Assembly (NCBI GenBank): GCA_026168455.1 | Contig: CM047430.1 | Coordinates: forward strand, 66,875,044 to 66,939,043 | Reading direction: 5' to 3' | Source: Theocolax elegans | Lineage: Eukaryota > Arthropoda > Insecta > Hymenoptera > Cerocephalidae | Length of the DNA stretch: 64,000 bases | Shown: positions 23,779 to 36,020 of the stretch, in pieces | How positions within the stretch are numbered: the stretch's first letter is position 1 | Layout of the letters: each line of letters begins with the position of its first letter | The notes under the pieces: model-generated | Seen by the model: the letters and a program-made list of their open reading frames with translations, nothing else | What the model was told of the DNA's origin: nothing | Database searches by the model: none | Position numbers and translations under genes: made by a program

Positions 23779-24727
23779 TATATAAGTTTCAATCAGAAAA
23801 AAATAATATTTTTCGAAATGTTATAACATTTGTTTTAAATACTTAAATAATCTATATTTGAGTAATATATTAAATATAGGATCGGCATGTCATTTGTGGA
23901 AGCTACCTGCCGATTAATTGGCAACGGTATTTTTTATTTGATACAGGACTTTTAGTAAAAATGAACTTATTTTATGAAAATTCAGTTGCGACTATGTTTA
24001 TAATACATTATTTAAGAAGTTGAATATACATTGAATTCTTTGTAAAAATCTAAGCCATATATTTTTTATATAAAGAAAGAATTAAGTAATCGAATATATT
24101 GTACCACGTATTAGTAAATTGTCGATATAGTTGAGGGAAATAATAAATAATCCAATTCATTTATTTAAGTGCACAATCTTTCGTTTGCCAGGTTTTCAGA
24201 CCTCCTCAGATGCTTTTAGTATTAAATATAATATTACAGCCAAAGTGGGCTTCTTCGAATTCTTTCAATTTATTTGAATTCATTTGTCGAAGCTCGCTGG
24301 GTTGTAACAATATATTCAATAACTACCTGAAAAGGTTTACAAACCTGGATGATAAAACGTTGTGCACTTAAATAAATAAATTGGTTTTATTTATTACTGA
24401 CCCTCACTATCGACAGTTTACTAATTCATTCACTTAACATGGCAAGCCCATAGTAAGGCTCGCCTTACTTTCGTTTTTTTTGAATCTAATGCAAATATTT
24501 TGCGGTATCATTGTAAATACATAGGGACCTCGAATAGTACGTTGCAGGCAAGCAAAAATGTGTGTATTTTTCGGTAGATGTAGTTGAAGAATTTAGAAGT
24601 TTCATGTAGATTTGCAAAACAAAAGACAAACTATATACCTACTGAAACAGAAACAAGGAACATCTAAAAGTCGACTTTATTACCTCTACGAGAGGAGTAA
24701 AATTGCATATTATTCCTTCGATCGCTT
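23779..24727. repeat. Direct repeat 5, copy B (0.95 kb)
   Basis: This is the same-orientation copy of 21041-22006. The two copies bracket the 1 kb palindrome at 22739-23738. Confidence 0.9.
24110..24425. mobile_element. 320 bp inverted-repeat MITE, copy 2
   Basis: This is the same element inside direct repeat 5 copy B. It has the same ends and the same flanks, so it is not an independent insertion. Confidence 0.7.
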
Positions 24728-25092
24728 AAATTGCTGATTTTCACTATTTAAGGTTTAAATGGCTTACAAGAGTGTGAGAGCATACATTTATGACTTAAAA
24801 AATATTTTTAATGAAAAAATCAGAAAATTTTACAAAAAAAGTCATATTTATATTTATATTGAAAAATGCATCCCCTGGGAGCTACAAAGTCATGAAAATG
24901 GGCATTTAATGCAAAAAAGTGCTAAAATGTCAACTTTGACTCTCTGTAATTCAAAAGAATGGCCCCGAAAAAATCTGAAAAAATTCAGGAGAACTACTGG
25001 ATACCTCTAAAATATATTCCCATAGTTATAGCAATATTTATTTTTTTCATCTTCGATGTCACAGATAACCACTCATACATACATATATATAC

Positions 25093-25134
<42 letters not shown>

Positions 25135-25220
25135 CATGTACAATGTTGTTATGCAACTCTATATGTTTTGTTATCTCTCTCTATATATATTATAATTGTG
25201 CATGTAGGTTTATGACGACC
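24728..25220. other. Spacer with (TA)n/(CA)n microsatellites
   Basis: This is AT-rich sequence with mixed (TA)n and (AC)n tracts at about 25076-25130. Frames here (24759, 24959, 25056) run through the microsatellites and are not supported as genes. Confidence 0.6.
25102..25128. repeat. (AC)n microsatellite
   Basis: An uninterrupted AC run follows a (TA)n tract. Confidence 0.95.
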
Positions 25221-26838
25221 GACATAATAAATTTGGATCTTCTATCTGCTTCCCACCACTGGCACGGGGTGGGTGGTTTATGGTACCAGGGTTCCGTAAT
25301 CCGAACCTCGCACATTATAGACTACGTATCTTCCCTCTCTTTCTTGGGCGGCACAAACCCCTATTCCCAAGTTTATTATATACTAGGGATACCCCCTGCT
25401 CGCTTTGCTCGCCAACCTCCGATTGCGGCTTGAAAATTGTGCATTTGTTATAATTTAGAGTATTATAAATTTTATTTTAAAAATAAACTTGCTTCAAAAG
25501 GTTGAAAATTGTAGTTTTCGGTAAAAGTGTGAAAATAGAAAATATTCTCTCACAAGTGCGTCGAACGATATTATTCGATATCGCACACTGTATAGAAAAT
25601 AAATTATATAACTCCTGTTTATATGTAATAGTAATGTAAAAACATATGCAAACTGGATGGTAGTTTTGAATCACTCTGTATCATCACACATATGCTGACA
25701 TATACACATTCACTCACCCACACCAACTCTCACACCCCAACGTCTACCTATACCCGCACCCATCTACCCACCCACACACCCCCAACATCCAACCATCCAC
25801 ACCTACCTTCACACATCCACATCAACTCATACACACACTTACACCTATCTGCACCCATCCTCACATACCTGCATCCACTTCCAAATCCACATACATATAC
25901 CTATCCATCATCATGCACTCAAGTTTCACGTTTCACATTCACATTCATCCACGGACGTGTCAAAATTTAGATTTTAAATCTCTATTTGCCTGCAATTCGG
26001 GTCAGTCATTCTCTGTATATATAAATCCTAGAAAGTATACATCCAGGGTAACAAACACATGATTCAAAATGACGACCCTTTATAAATTTCAAATTTTGTC
26101 TATAGCGGGTATTTTTTGAATAATGCTGCATCTCATGCACATGCTCACACACCCATATCCAACAATCCACACTTACCAGCACACATCCACATTAACGAAT
26201 ACAGCAGCCATCACCGCAGCTGTTTAAAAAATATAGATTCTTTTTAATAAGTCTTATCTGTAACCCACACATTATTAAAAAAACCACCCTGAACCATGAA
26301 AATTAATAATGTAGATAGATGTAGAGTCTAATGGGACATATTCTCTATTTCGCGACCACCCTGTACCACGAATTCAGAAAATTTCTGAAAAGCGGCGGCA
26401 TTGGCGGCGACGAAATCTTTTTAATAATAATGTAGATAGATTTTAATAATATAGATAGTTGTAGAGTTTAATGGAACATACTCTCTATTTTGCGACCACT
26501 CTGTACCACGAATTCAGAAAATCACTCAATTATCATACATAATGTTACGTGTAATCATGTAATAATCACGTGATTACACGTCATGTTATATGTACGTGAG
26601 GCCACAGGGACTTATCTTGTTATGTCAGAAATTCTTCAGAAATTTCTGAAACAGCAGCGGCAGCGGCGGCGGCGACGAAATTTTTTTAATAATATAGATA
26701 GTTGTAGAGTTTAATGGAACATACTCTCTATTTTGCGACCACTCTGTACCACGAATTCAGAAAATTTCTGAAAAGCGGCGGCATTGGCGGCGACGAAATC
26801 TTTTTAATAATAATGTAGATAGATGTAGAGTCTAATGG
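25221..26838. repeat. Multi-copy block, unit 1 (P+Q segments)
   Basis: The unit starts GACATAATAAATTTGG and contains a GC-richer P segment (about 25235-25440) with CTGCTCGCTTTGCTCGCC. A Q segment with a G-poor, C/A-rich stretch (25690-25930) follows, then GCGGCGGC-rich motifs. The unit restarts at 26839. The 92-codon frame over the C/A-rich stretch (Thr, His and Pro repeats) is low-complexity and not taken as a gene. Confidence 0.85.
26547..26581. repeat. 11 bp perfect inverted repeat in segment Q
   Basis: ACGTGTAATCA and TGATTACACGT are separated by 13 bases and form a small hairpin. The same hairpin occurs in the other two Q copies (about 28166-28200 and 30038-30072). Confidence 0.8.
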
Positions 26839-28310
26839 GACATAATAAATTTGGATCTTCTATCTGCTTCCCACCACTGGCACGGGGTGGGTGGTTTATG
26901 GTACCAGGGTTCCGTAATCCGAACCTCGCACATTATAGACTACGTATCTTCCCTCTCTTTCTTGGGCGGCACAAACCCCTATTCCCAAGTTTATTATATA
27001 CTAGGGATACCCCCTGCTCGCTTTGCTCGCCAACCTCCGATTGCGGCTTGAAAATTGTGCATTTGTTATAATTTAGAGTATTATAAATTTTATTTTAAAA
27101 ATAAACTTGCTTCAAAAGGTTGAAAATTGTAGTTTTCGGTAAAAGTGTGAAAATAGAAAATATTCTCTCACAAGTGCGTCGAACGATATTATTCGATATC
27201 GCACACTGTATAGAAAATAAATTATATAACTCCTGTTTATATGTAATAGTAATGTAAAAACATATGCAAACTGGATGGTAGTTTTGAATCACTCTGTATC
27301 ATCACACATATGCTGACATATACACATTCACTCACCCACACCAACTCTCACACCCCAACGTCTACCTATACCCGCACCCATCTACCCACCCACACACCCC
27401 CAACATCCAACCATCCACACCTACCTTCACACATCCACATCAACTCATACACACACTTACACCTATCTGCACCCATCCTCACATACCTGCATCCACTTCC
27501 AAATCCACATACATATACCTATCCATCATCATGCACTCAAGTTTCACGTTTCACATTCACATTCATCCACGGACGTGTCAAAATTTAGATTTTAAATCTC
27601 TATTTGCCTGCAATTCGGGTCAGTCATTCTCTGTATATATAAATCCTAGAAAGTATACATCCAGGGTAACAAACACATGATTCAAAATGACGACCCTTTA
27701 TAAATTTCAAATTTTGTCTATAGCGGGTATTTTTGAATAATGCTGCATCTCATGCACATGCTCACACACCCATATCCAACAATCCACACTTACCAGCACA
27801 CATCCACATTAACGAATACAGCAGCCATCACCGCAGCTGTTTAAAAAATATAGATTCTTTTTAATAAGTCTTATCTGTAACCCACACATTATTAAAAAAA
27901 CCACCCTGAACCATGAAAATTAATAATGTAGATAGATGTAGAGTCTAATGGGACATATTCTCTATTTCGCGACCACCCTGTACCACGAATTCAGAAAATT
28001 TCTGAAAAGCGGCGGCATTGGCGGCGACGAAATCTTTTTAATAATAATGTAGATAGATTTTAATAATATAGATAGTTGTAGAGTTTAATGGAACATACTC
28101 TCTATTTTGCGACCACTCTGTACCACGAATTCAGAAAATCACTCAATTATCATACATAATGTTACGTGTAATCATGTAATAATCACGTGATTACACGTCA
28201 TGTTATATGTACGTGAGGCCACAGGGACTTATCTTGTTATGTCAGAAATTCTTCAGAAATTTCTGAAACAGCAGCGGCAGCGGCGGCGGCGACGAAATTT
28301 TTTTAATAAT
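26839..28310. repeat. Multi-copy block, unit 2 (P+Q segments)
   Basis: This is a head-to-tail copy of 25221 onward and near-identical across P and Q. It lacks the extra sequence of about 140 bp at the end of unit 1 (26690-26838, itself a partial internal repeat) and continues into segment S. Confidence 0.85.
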
Positions 28311-29042
28311 ATAGATACATATACCAAATAACTCTAAATAAAAAATATTCGATGAAAGTATTCGGTCGTATACTTTTTCGAATACCGACTATTCGATGAA
28401 AGTATTCGCTCGAATAATTGTGAGTTGTGTGCCTTATTTGAAAACTGATATAATTCAAGTACTATTAATTAATAACATTAAAACTTTGAAATATTATTAA
28501 AACATTTCCGAGTGAGGCACTCAATTTTTAAGGGGCTTAAATCCTTTGTATTAAAACTAAAGATTTCAGGTTTTTTTAATTAGTTTTCTCAAAAACGTAA
28601 CTACTTTTATACTTTTAAGGAATTACTAACTGTACCCTTTTAGCCACTTTCCTCAAAATTGACAACTGTTTCATTGGCCGTACAACAAAAAAGAATAAGC
28701 CCAAATATAATGATGTGCCTCTTCAGGAAACCAAGTTACAGATTTTAAAAGTAACATGTTTTATACATTGTTGTTGTAATGTAAGTCTATATATTTTCTT
28801 TAAGCTTTAAACTCAAATAATGAAAATGTATTCGAAAATGGGTGGTTGACAACTACTTACCCAATCCTGGGTATAACATTTTTAACCAAAACACCTCTCT
28901 CTCATAAGAGTATTAAATTTTTTTACATATATATTATACTATTCATTATGCATTTTTAGAAGAAATTTAACACTTTTTAAAGAAGACTACAATAGAAATA
29001 TGGACGGGAAATCTGTTTCATATACAATTTATAAAATATTCT
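28311..29042. repeat. Segment S, copy 1
   Basis: This segment begins ATAGATACATATACC and ends TTTATAAAATATT. It is repeated at 30186-30917 after a further Q copy. It includes two ATTCGATGAAAGTATTCG motifs and an end that is the reverse complement of 22619-22690. No coding capacity is seen. Confidence 0.85.
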
Positions 29043-30190
29043 CTCACAAGTGCGTCGAACGATATTATTCGATATCGCACACTGTATAGAAAATAAATTA
29101 TATAACTCCTGTTTATATGTAATAGTAATGTAAAAACATATGCAAACTGGATGGTAGTTTGAATCACTCTGTATCATCACACATATGCTGACATATACAC
29201 ATTCACTCACCCACACCAACTCTCACACCCCAACGTCTACCTATACCCGCACCCATCTACCCACCCACACACCCCCAACATCCAACCATCCACACCTACC
29301 TTCACACATCCACATCAACTCATACACACACTTACACCTATCTGCACCCATCCTCACATACCTGCATCCACTTCCAAATCCACATACATATACCTATCCA
29401 TCATCATGCACTCAAGTTTCACGTTTCACATTCACATTCATCCACGGACGTGTCAAAATTTAGATTTTAAATCTCTATTTGCCTGCAATTCGGGTCAGTC
29501 ATTCTCTGTATATATAAATCCTAGAAAGTATACATCCAGGGTAACAAACACATGATTCAAAATGACGACCCTTTATAAATTTCAAATTTTGTCTATAGCG
29601 GGTATTTTTGAATAATGCTGCATCTCATGCACATGCTCACACACCCATATCCAACAATCCACACTTACCAGCACACATCCACATTAACGAATACAGCAGC
29701 CATCACCGCAGCTGTTTAAAAAATATAGATTCTTTTTAATAAGTCTTATCTGTAACCCACACATTATTAAAAAAACCACCCTGAACCATGAAAATTAATA
29801 ATGTAGATAGATGTAGAGTCTAATGGGACATATTCTCTATTTCGCGACCACCCTGTACCACGAATTCAGAAAATTTCTGAAAAGCGGCGGCATTGGCGGC
29901 GACGAAATCTTTTTAATAATAATGTAGATAGATTTTAATAATATAGATAGTTGTAGAGTTTAATGGAACATACTCTCTATTTTGCGACCACTCTGTACCA
30001 CGAATTCAGAAAATCACTCAATTATCATACATAATGTTACGTGTAATCATGTAATAATCACGTGATTACACGTCATGTTATATGTACGTGAGGCCACAGG
30101 GACTTATCTTGTTATGTCAGAAATTCTTCAGAAATTTCTGAAACAGCAGCGGCAGCGGCGGCGGCGACGAAATTTTTTTAATAATATAGA
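29033..30190. repeat. Segment Q, third copy (partial unit)
   Basis: This copy matches 25540-26690 and 27160-28310, starting at AAAATATTCTCTCACAAG without the P segment. It contains the same C/A-rich tract, palindrome and GGC-rich motifs, nearly unchanged. Confidence 0.85.
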
Positions 30191-30917
30191 TACATATACC
30201 AAATAACTCTAAATAAAAAATATTCGATGAAAGTATTCGGTCGTATACTTTTTCGAATACCGACTATTCGATGAAAGTATTCGCTCGAATAATTGTGAGT
30301 TGTGTGCCTTATTTGAAAACTGATATAATTCAAGTACTATTAATTAATAACATTAAAACTTTGAAATATTATTAAAACATTTCCGAGTGAGGCACTCAAT
30401 TTTTAAGGGGCTTAAATCCTTTGTATTAAAACTAAAGATTTCAGGTTTTTTTTAATTAGTTTTCTCAAAAACGTAACTACTTTTATACTTTTAAGGAATT
30501 ACTAACTGTACCCTTTTAGCCACTTTCCTCAAAATTGACAACTGTTTCATTGGCCGTACAACAAAAAAGAATAAGCCCAAATATAATGATGTGCCTCTTC
30601 AGGAAACCAAGTTACAGATTTTAAAAGTAACATGTTTTATACATTGTTGTTGTAATGTAAGTCTATATATTTTCTTTAAGCTTTAAACTCAAATAATGAA
30701 AATGTATTCGAAAATGGGTGGTTGACAACTACTTACCCAATCCTGGGTATAACATTTTTAACCAAAACACCTCTCTCTCATAAGAGTATTAAATTTTTTT
30801 ACATATATATTATACTATTCATTATGCATTTTTAGAAGAAATTTAACACTTTTTAAAGAAGACTACAATAGAAATATGGACGGGAAATCTGTTTCATATA
30901 CAATTTATAAAATATTT
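30186..30917. repeat. Segment S, copy 2
   Basis: This is the second copy of 28311-29042. The homology ends where the text changes from AAAATATTCTCTC to AAAATATTTCCAATTG. Confidence 0.85.
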
Positions 30918-31214
30918 CCAATTGTACCGAGGAGGATTCAGAAGCTAATTGTAAAAATTAAAGTTTGTAATGTCTTGTGTAAAATTATTTAATAAAATAA
31001 AAATAGATAGAAAAATGATTAATGCAAATTAATTATTTATATGAATAAATAACTATTGACTTATATAATAAAAGTATTATATTTTTCTTTTTATATACAA
31101 CTAAATTTATAGTATAAATTTGAACACAAATGAACATACTTATATCTTTTAATAACTATAATATATTAATATAAAATAATAAAAAAATTTTAATTACTTT
31201 ATGGATTGCCTTAT
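30918..31214. other. AT-rich spacer, no feature seen
   Basis: This is AT-rich single-copy sequence. Nothing recognisable is present. Confidence 0.6.
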
Positions 31215-31650
31215 GTAACCCCTACAATACATGACCATAAATACACACTTGATTACAACACAATCATTTTGAAGATGGCCATATAGGAGCCTCATGTGAA
31301 TAAAAAATTATTTTTGCCGAGAGGGCCCTCGTCCGATGCCTTTGAAGGCCGTATTCTATTTCTAAGGTACCATAGGCGGCTCTGATAAACGCCATAAGTT
31401 TATTTCCAATCGGGCTATAATTATAAGAAAGCCTTCCCCGAGACGGCCGGTGAATTAAAACATTCTTTTTGGGTGTTTAGGTTGCATTGCGTAGGCTCAA
31501 ACATCAAAGCCGAATGTTCCACACCTCCTGCTCACGTTGCGAAGCGTGGAAAAACACCTAACCGATCCCGAAAACCGAACGAGAATATGTCACTCATCCA
31601 GGAACTGCAAGCAGCAAATGTTACTTAACTTTCGTGATTGGCCGAGGTGT
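31215..31650. other. Isolated GC-balanced island, possible LTR or TE piece
   Basis: This stretch contrasts with its AT-rich flanks, with runs such as GCCGAGAGGGCCCTCGTCC, CCCCGAGACGGCCGGTG and GCTCACGTTGCGAAGCGTGG. No long frame is open on either strand. It begins near TGTAACCCC, which could be an LTR start, but I cannot find a matching end, a target duplication or a second copy in the window. A mobile-element fragment is most likely. A promoter-proximal island is the alternative. Confidence 0.3.
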
Positions 31651-31689
31651 TATCTCTTCGAGATTTTAAAATTAAGAATTGTAACCTAG

Positions 31690-31960
31690 GTAGATTAGTT
31701 CTAAAGATTATTTTGAACAAAAGTTGTTTGTAATATTTTTTCAGAAAAGCAATAGATTTTGAGATAAATGGCTTTAAAAATAGCAATTTTTCTAAAAAAT
31801 TAAAAAATTTCCATTTTTTATGGTGGAATAACTCTCAGGTAAATTATTCTTAACACCTAAAAATTTTTTTCTATTTTCTGGAAGATATTTCCAGCCTGTT
31901 ATCAAAATTTGGTGCGATTTAAAATTTTCATCATACCACTTGACGTGAAATAGCTCATAT
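31690..31960 (-). mobile_element. Decayed single arm of the long foldback family
   Basis: Read on the minus strand it begins GAGCTATTTCACGTCAAGTG and continues with AAAATTTTAAATCGCACCAAA. It follows the order of the 22739 palindrome arm: ACGTGAAGTGG start, AAAAAAATTTTTAGGT, then ACTCAAAATCTAT-like text. Divergence is heavy, so it is an old copy of the same family with only one arm detected. Confidence 0.55.
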
Positions 31961-31974
31961 ATATGTATATATAT

Positions 31975-32180
31975 ATAAATCTTTACTTGTTTCTAAGTTA
32001 TAAGCAATCAAAGTAAATAGTGTTTTTGGATTTTTTCATTTTTTGCTTATATCTATCGTTAAAAAGAAAGTTACAGTCTGTAGCTCCGGCTTTCTTCATA
32101 TTTATATAGCAGCAAAAAAATTCACAATTTTCGATGATATTATTAAATCTACATGTTATAAATAATAATTCTGAAAGTTA
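31975..32180. mobile_element. Possible relic related to the 59 kb palindrome
   Basis: CTGTAGCTCCGGCTTTCTTC followed by ATATTTATATA resembles CTGCAGCTCTGGCTTTCTAC plus ATATTTTTATAT in the right arm of the 58936-59602 palindrome. AAGTTATAAGCAATCAAAG resembles AAGTTATAAGCGTTTAAAG there. The resemblance is short and imperfect. Confidence 0.35.
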
Positions 32181-33955
32181 TCGGATTAAAAAACATGACT
32201 TTGTGTTGTTTACGAGAATAAGTAATATTTCTCTATATAGTGCTAATCCAACTGTTAAGATGACTGTCCTATAGCATTTACTTAGCATGATATAGCATAA
32301 CATAACTGTTAGCATAACTATGTATGATATTTCTGTTTTTATTAATTTTCGAATTTTGTTATTTATAATTATTAAATTGAATAGTGAAGGAAGTCATATC
32401 TGCTAATTTATATAAATGTATGGAGGTGTCCAGTCACTACTACATGTCTAATCGCTGGGTATTTTACGTTTTTTATTTTTTCTCAGAAAAGTTAGGTTTA
32501 TAGAAAAACTCTATTTAAATTACTAAATCTTTGTAGAATTAAATTTGTTTTTCTTTAATTTATTATTTTTTAAAAAAAATTAAACCTCGTAGACATTTTT
32601 GTCATTTACTTTCATGAAGACTATCTAAATAAATAAATAAAAGCAAAAACATTTTTTACCGCGTAGTTGAAAATTGACAAATTTTTACTTTTTCATTAAT
32701 GTTTAATACATTTGGTTATAAAAAACTAATAATTTAATATTATGAATATATAATTTTGAGAGTGCTTAGACAAAAAATTTTTTATATTTTATATCATTAT
32801 ATATCTATATTGTTAATTGTATTATACGCAATATTATACTTATAGGAAATAAAGAAGAAAGGAGCAACAATTTTTAAAGACAAAACGTTGCAGCTTGCAA
32901 AGAGACGAGGATATCCATCGAAACATCGCTAAATAATGGTTATTTTCTCAACAGTATATGATTTTAATAACTTTAATTGACATTTAAATTTTGGTTTGTT
33001 CGTAAATATATCGACGTTAACTGTAATGACTCTATAGATAAAAAATGTTTTATCCTAAGTCGATGTATTAGTGGCTGTTATTGACAAGTAAATAATTGTA
33101 TACAAATAATTAATTAATTACTCCTTCTTGCACGATTATTGTTAGTATGGAAAAAAAATCACGCTTACGCAAATATTGCAAGTATAGAAATTATTTCAAG
33201 CGCAAACAGCATTTCTTAGCATCTGCAGGTATTCTGAGGCGTAACCTGCTTTATCGACTCCCTTTTTCTGTTGTACCGCTTAACAACTAGAGGGCGAATA
33301 AGAAACGGTGTATTAAACTCTGTGCGTATTATACGTAAAATACATCGAACTAATAAGGGAACTAGCAAATTCTTCCTGCGGGCTGTTCAATATATGTATA
33401 TATATAGTAAATCTTCCTCATCGTTGTCAATGAACTTAGAAAAGATTAAACAGTTTTCAAACTAATATAATATATTTTAGTTTAGTTTACATTGAATATA
33501 ATAAATAACTAAATAAGAAAATAAACTAATTATTGCTCAGTTTACAATAATTTAACGATGGGTTAAATTAGATTGTTAAGATATAAATACATGCATATAT
33601 TCTTTTTATTTCTTACAAGCTTCCTTGAAACAATTCTTCGAAAAATTTAGTTTAGATCGTTTTGTTAATTAACAGTTATAATTAATACAACATTTAATAT
33701 ACATTAAATAAAAATAAATTTAATGTTTAAAAATAAGTCATTATAAATATACGGAAATATAAATGTCAATATCTGAAAATATTTCATACCATTATTAGGA
33801 AAATGTATATTACAAAAATCGAGTTAGTCGATGGATTTTTCATATATAAATATACTCAAATAAGTGAGAACGTATTTTTTCTTTTTTCGTAAGTCAACGA
33901 TATTTTTGTGTGCGAGGTGTGTCGATTCGCCGACTTTGTCCAAGAAATATTTTAC
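32181..33955. other. AT-rich spacer, no supported gene
   Basis: This is single-copy AT-rich sequence. Short frames (a 47-codon Arg/Lys-rich frame at 33147 and a 64-codon frame at 33271) have no supporting signals. Nothing else is recognised. Confidence 0.55.
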
Positions 33956-34113
33956 TTTGAAAAGAGACGCTTAGGAATTCTTGCAGGTGTTTGCAATAGG
34001 TTTGTGGTAATGAAATATCCAAACAGTACGTCGTGTTCCAAGAGCCTTCGGAGGATCGGTCGGATCTGCAGTTCTTCACAGGCAGCGGCCAAAACTCGTG
34101 TCCTTTTCGGTCT
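33956..34113 (-). CDS. Possible internal exon on minus strand, unknown
   Basis: The minus strand is open from a possible acceptor (AAATTTAG, 34114-34118) to a good donor context (CAAA followed by GTAAAA, donor at 33955-33954). The translation includes RKGHEFWPLPVKNCRSDRSS, WNTTYCLDISLPQTYC and KHLQEFLSVSFQ, with three cysteines and varied, protein-like composition. The base content is more balanced than in the flanks. No family is recognised and no neighbouring exon is visible. The plus-strand 69-codon frame over the same DNA looks less protein-like. This could be one exon of a gene with long introns, or chance. Confidence 0.2.
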
Positions 34114-34118
34114 CTAAA

Positions 34119-36020
34119 TTTTCAAGAGTTTCTTGAAAAATTCAGTGTAATACTCTCGGTCGAACCTGTAAATTCAACTCGTTTTACATCCATTCAGTTT
34201 TAGTGGATCAGATACGCACGTCTACCAAAATAATATCGAAAGTGTGTCTATAGAAATATGTGAATATCAATGAGATTACAAATATATTTAAAATTTGTTT
34301 TAATGGAGACTAACATAAGTTCCTTGTGTCGAAATGTAGTATTAAAATTAAATTAATCCGTATTTATATAAGTACTACATGATATTTATCTTAATTATAG
34401 ATCATTATAAGTAAAAGTAAAAATTAAATTTTAACCTAAATTTCGATCGGACCGAATAATCCGTAGTAGATATATCAAGGTGGGTTTGAAAGTATAAAGT
34501 AATTTATTCCTAAAAATACCAATTTTCAATCTCAAAGTATTAAAAAATGGTCGAATATATATCGAATAAGTATATATCTAAATTTTTAGCATGCCTAATA
34601 GAAATAAAAGAATTTAAAAACGTTTCCTGACCAAAAAGTGGTTTCGCTCTATAAAAATAATCAATTCTACTAGGAACGTAATACAAAAGTATTATATCAT
34701 TTTGACTATTACATTTGAATATTAATAAAAAAACAAAATAAATTTTACGAATATAACATAAAAAAAAATTAATTTAATGTACTATCCTTCACTTTAAATC
34801 AAAACAAAACGACGCTATATAATTCATAATAGGGAAAGAGTATATATATAATTGTATAAAACGTAACAATATAGAATAAAAATTAGGTTTGAAAAGAAAA
34901 TATGTTAGGTTGTTTAAAATTAAAGGTAAACATGTTATCAGTGAAAGTAAAAGAAATAAAAAGGCCGTTACAATTAAAAAAGATGTATCGGTATCAAGTG
35001 CCGTTGGAAGTGAGCACGTGCGCGAGTATGTATACACGACAATCGAACGCTTACATTTATGCCGGTCATAATTAGCTTCGTTAAACGAAAAGAGTGAACG
35101 AGGAATTAGCTTGGTGGTAATAACCTGGCTATTTATTAACACGTGAAACCAGACTCTACGAGGTAGTCTTTTAACTCGTATTTACGGCCATCTTGTCGAC
35201 GTTGCATCATTTCTTTATCCAACGCATATATAGCAACACCGAATAATTCTTCGTTTGTTTGTATATTCTTCAACTACTTCCGGATGATCGACATTTATTA
35301 TTCTATGGTAAAGTGTTTCATTTTTTAATTACGCGCCTTTATGTTTACTCACTCCTGCACCTCTTATTTTCTTTATTTCAGCTTATTAAAATGTTTAACT
35401 GTATTTTAATATACAAAATAATGTTTAATCAAATTAAATTTAATAATTGTTTCTTGAAATTAGGTTAACTTTATTCAAATTAAATAATAAATTTATATAA
35501 ATCTATATTAGGTACTAAAACAAAGTAGTAAATGGATACATTATAATAAATTTATTCCTACAAAGTGTATTCTAATTGACTCATTTTTTTAAATAATTTA
35601 TAAATACAGTGCCATTATTTTGTGTTCTTTGCAAGCAAATTGTCTTATAAAATTTACCCTGAAAATACGTTTGATCAGTGAACTAAAAGTGCTATAGCAT
35701 AGTCAAAATTCTGATAATTTCCTTACGACATTTACATTTATTATAGAGTTTTAAAATAAAATTATATCGTTTAATATTTATCATTATGGCATCCAAAGAT
35801 TAATTTATAAATTTTAATTATAAAGATAATTTTTACTATGAAGATTATTATAGGTTAATGTTATAATGATATTGTTTTGAATAATATTGTTTATTTCCAT
35901 CTTGTCATAATGTTCTCTAAAAATTTTAGACGAGACCAAAACAATATCAAAATTAATCTTGGTACCTTGTGCAGTCCAACAAACCTAAGTTAGATTAATT
36001 TATCTCCAACAGCTGATCAC
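34119..36020. other. AT-rich spacer, no supported gene
   Basis: This is single-copy AT-rich sequence. Overlapping short frames on both strands at 34789-35142 have no consistent coding signal. I see no element boundaries. Confidence 0.55.

Noticed and set aside
25692..25970. 92-codon Thr/His/Pro-rich frame, identical in three copies
   Set aside because: It is low-complexity translation of a G-free C/A-rich tract. Identity between copies reflects recent DNA duplication, not selection.
25221..30917. CRISPR array or satellite array
   Set aside because: The repeated units are kilobase-sized with no short direct repeats and regular spacers. The genome is clearly eukaryotic, and only two or three units are present.
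34789..35142. 117-codon minus-strand frame with a hydrophobic stretch
   Set aside because: AT-rich DNA readily encodes Phe/Leu/Ile runs. No signal peptide, conserved motif or splice context supports it, and another frame is open on the opposite strand.
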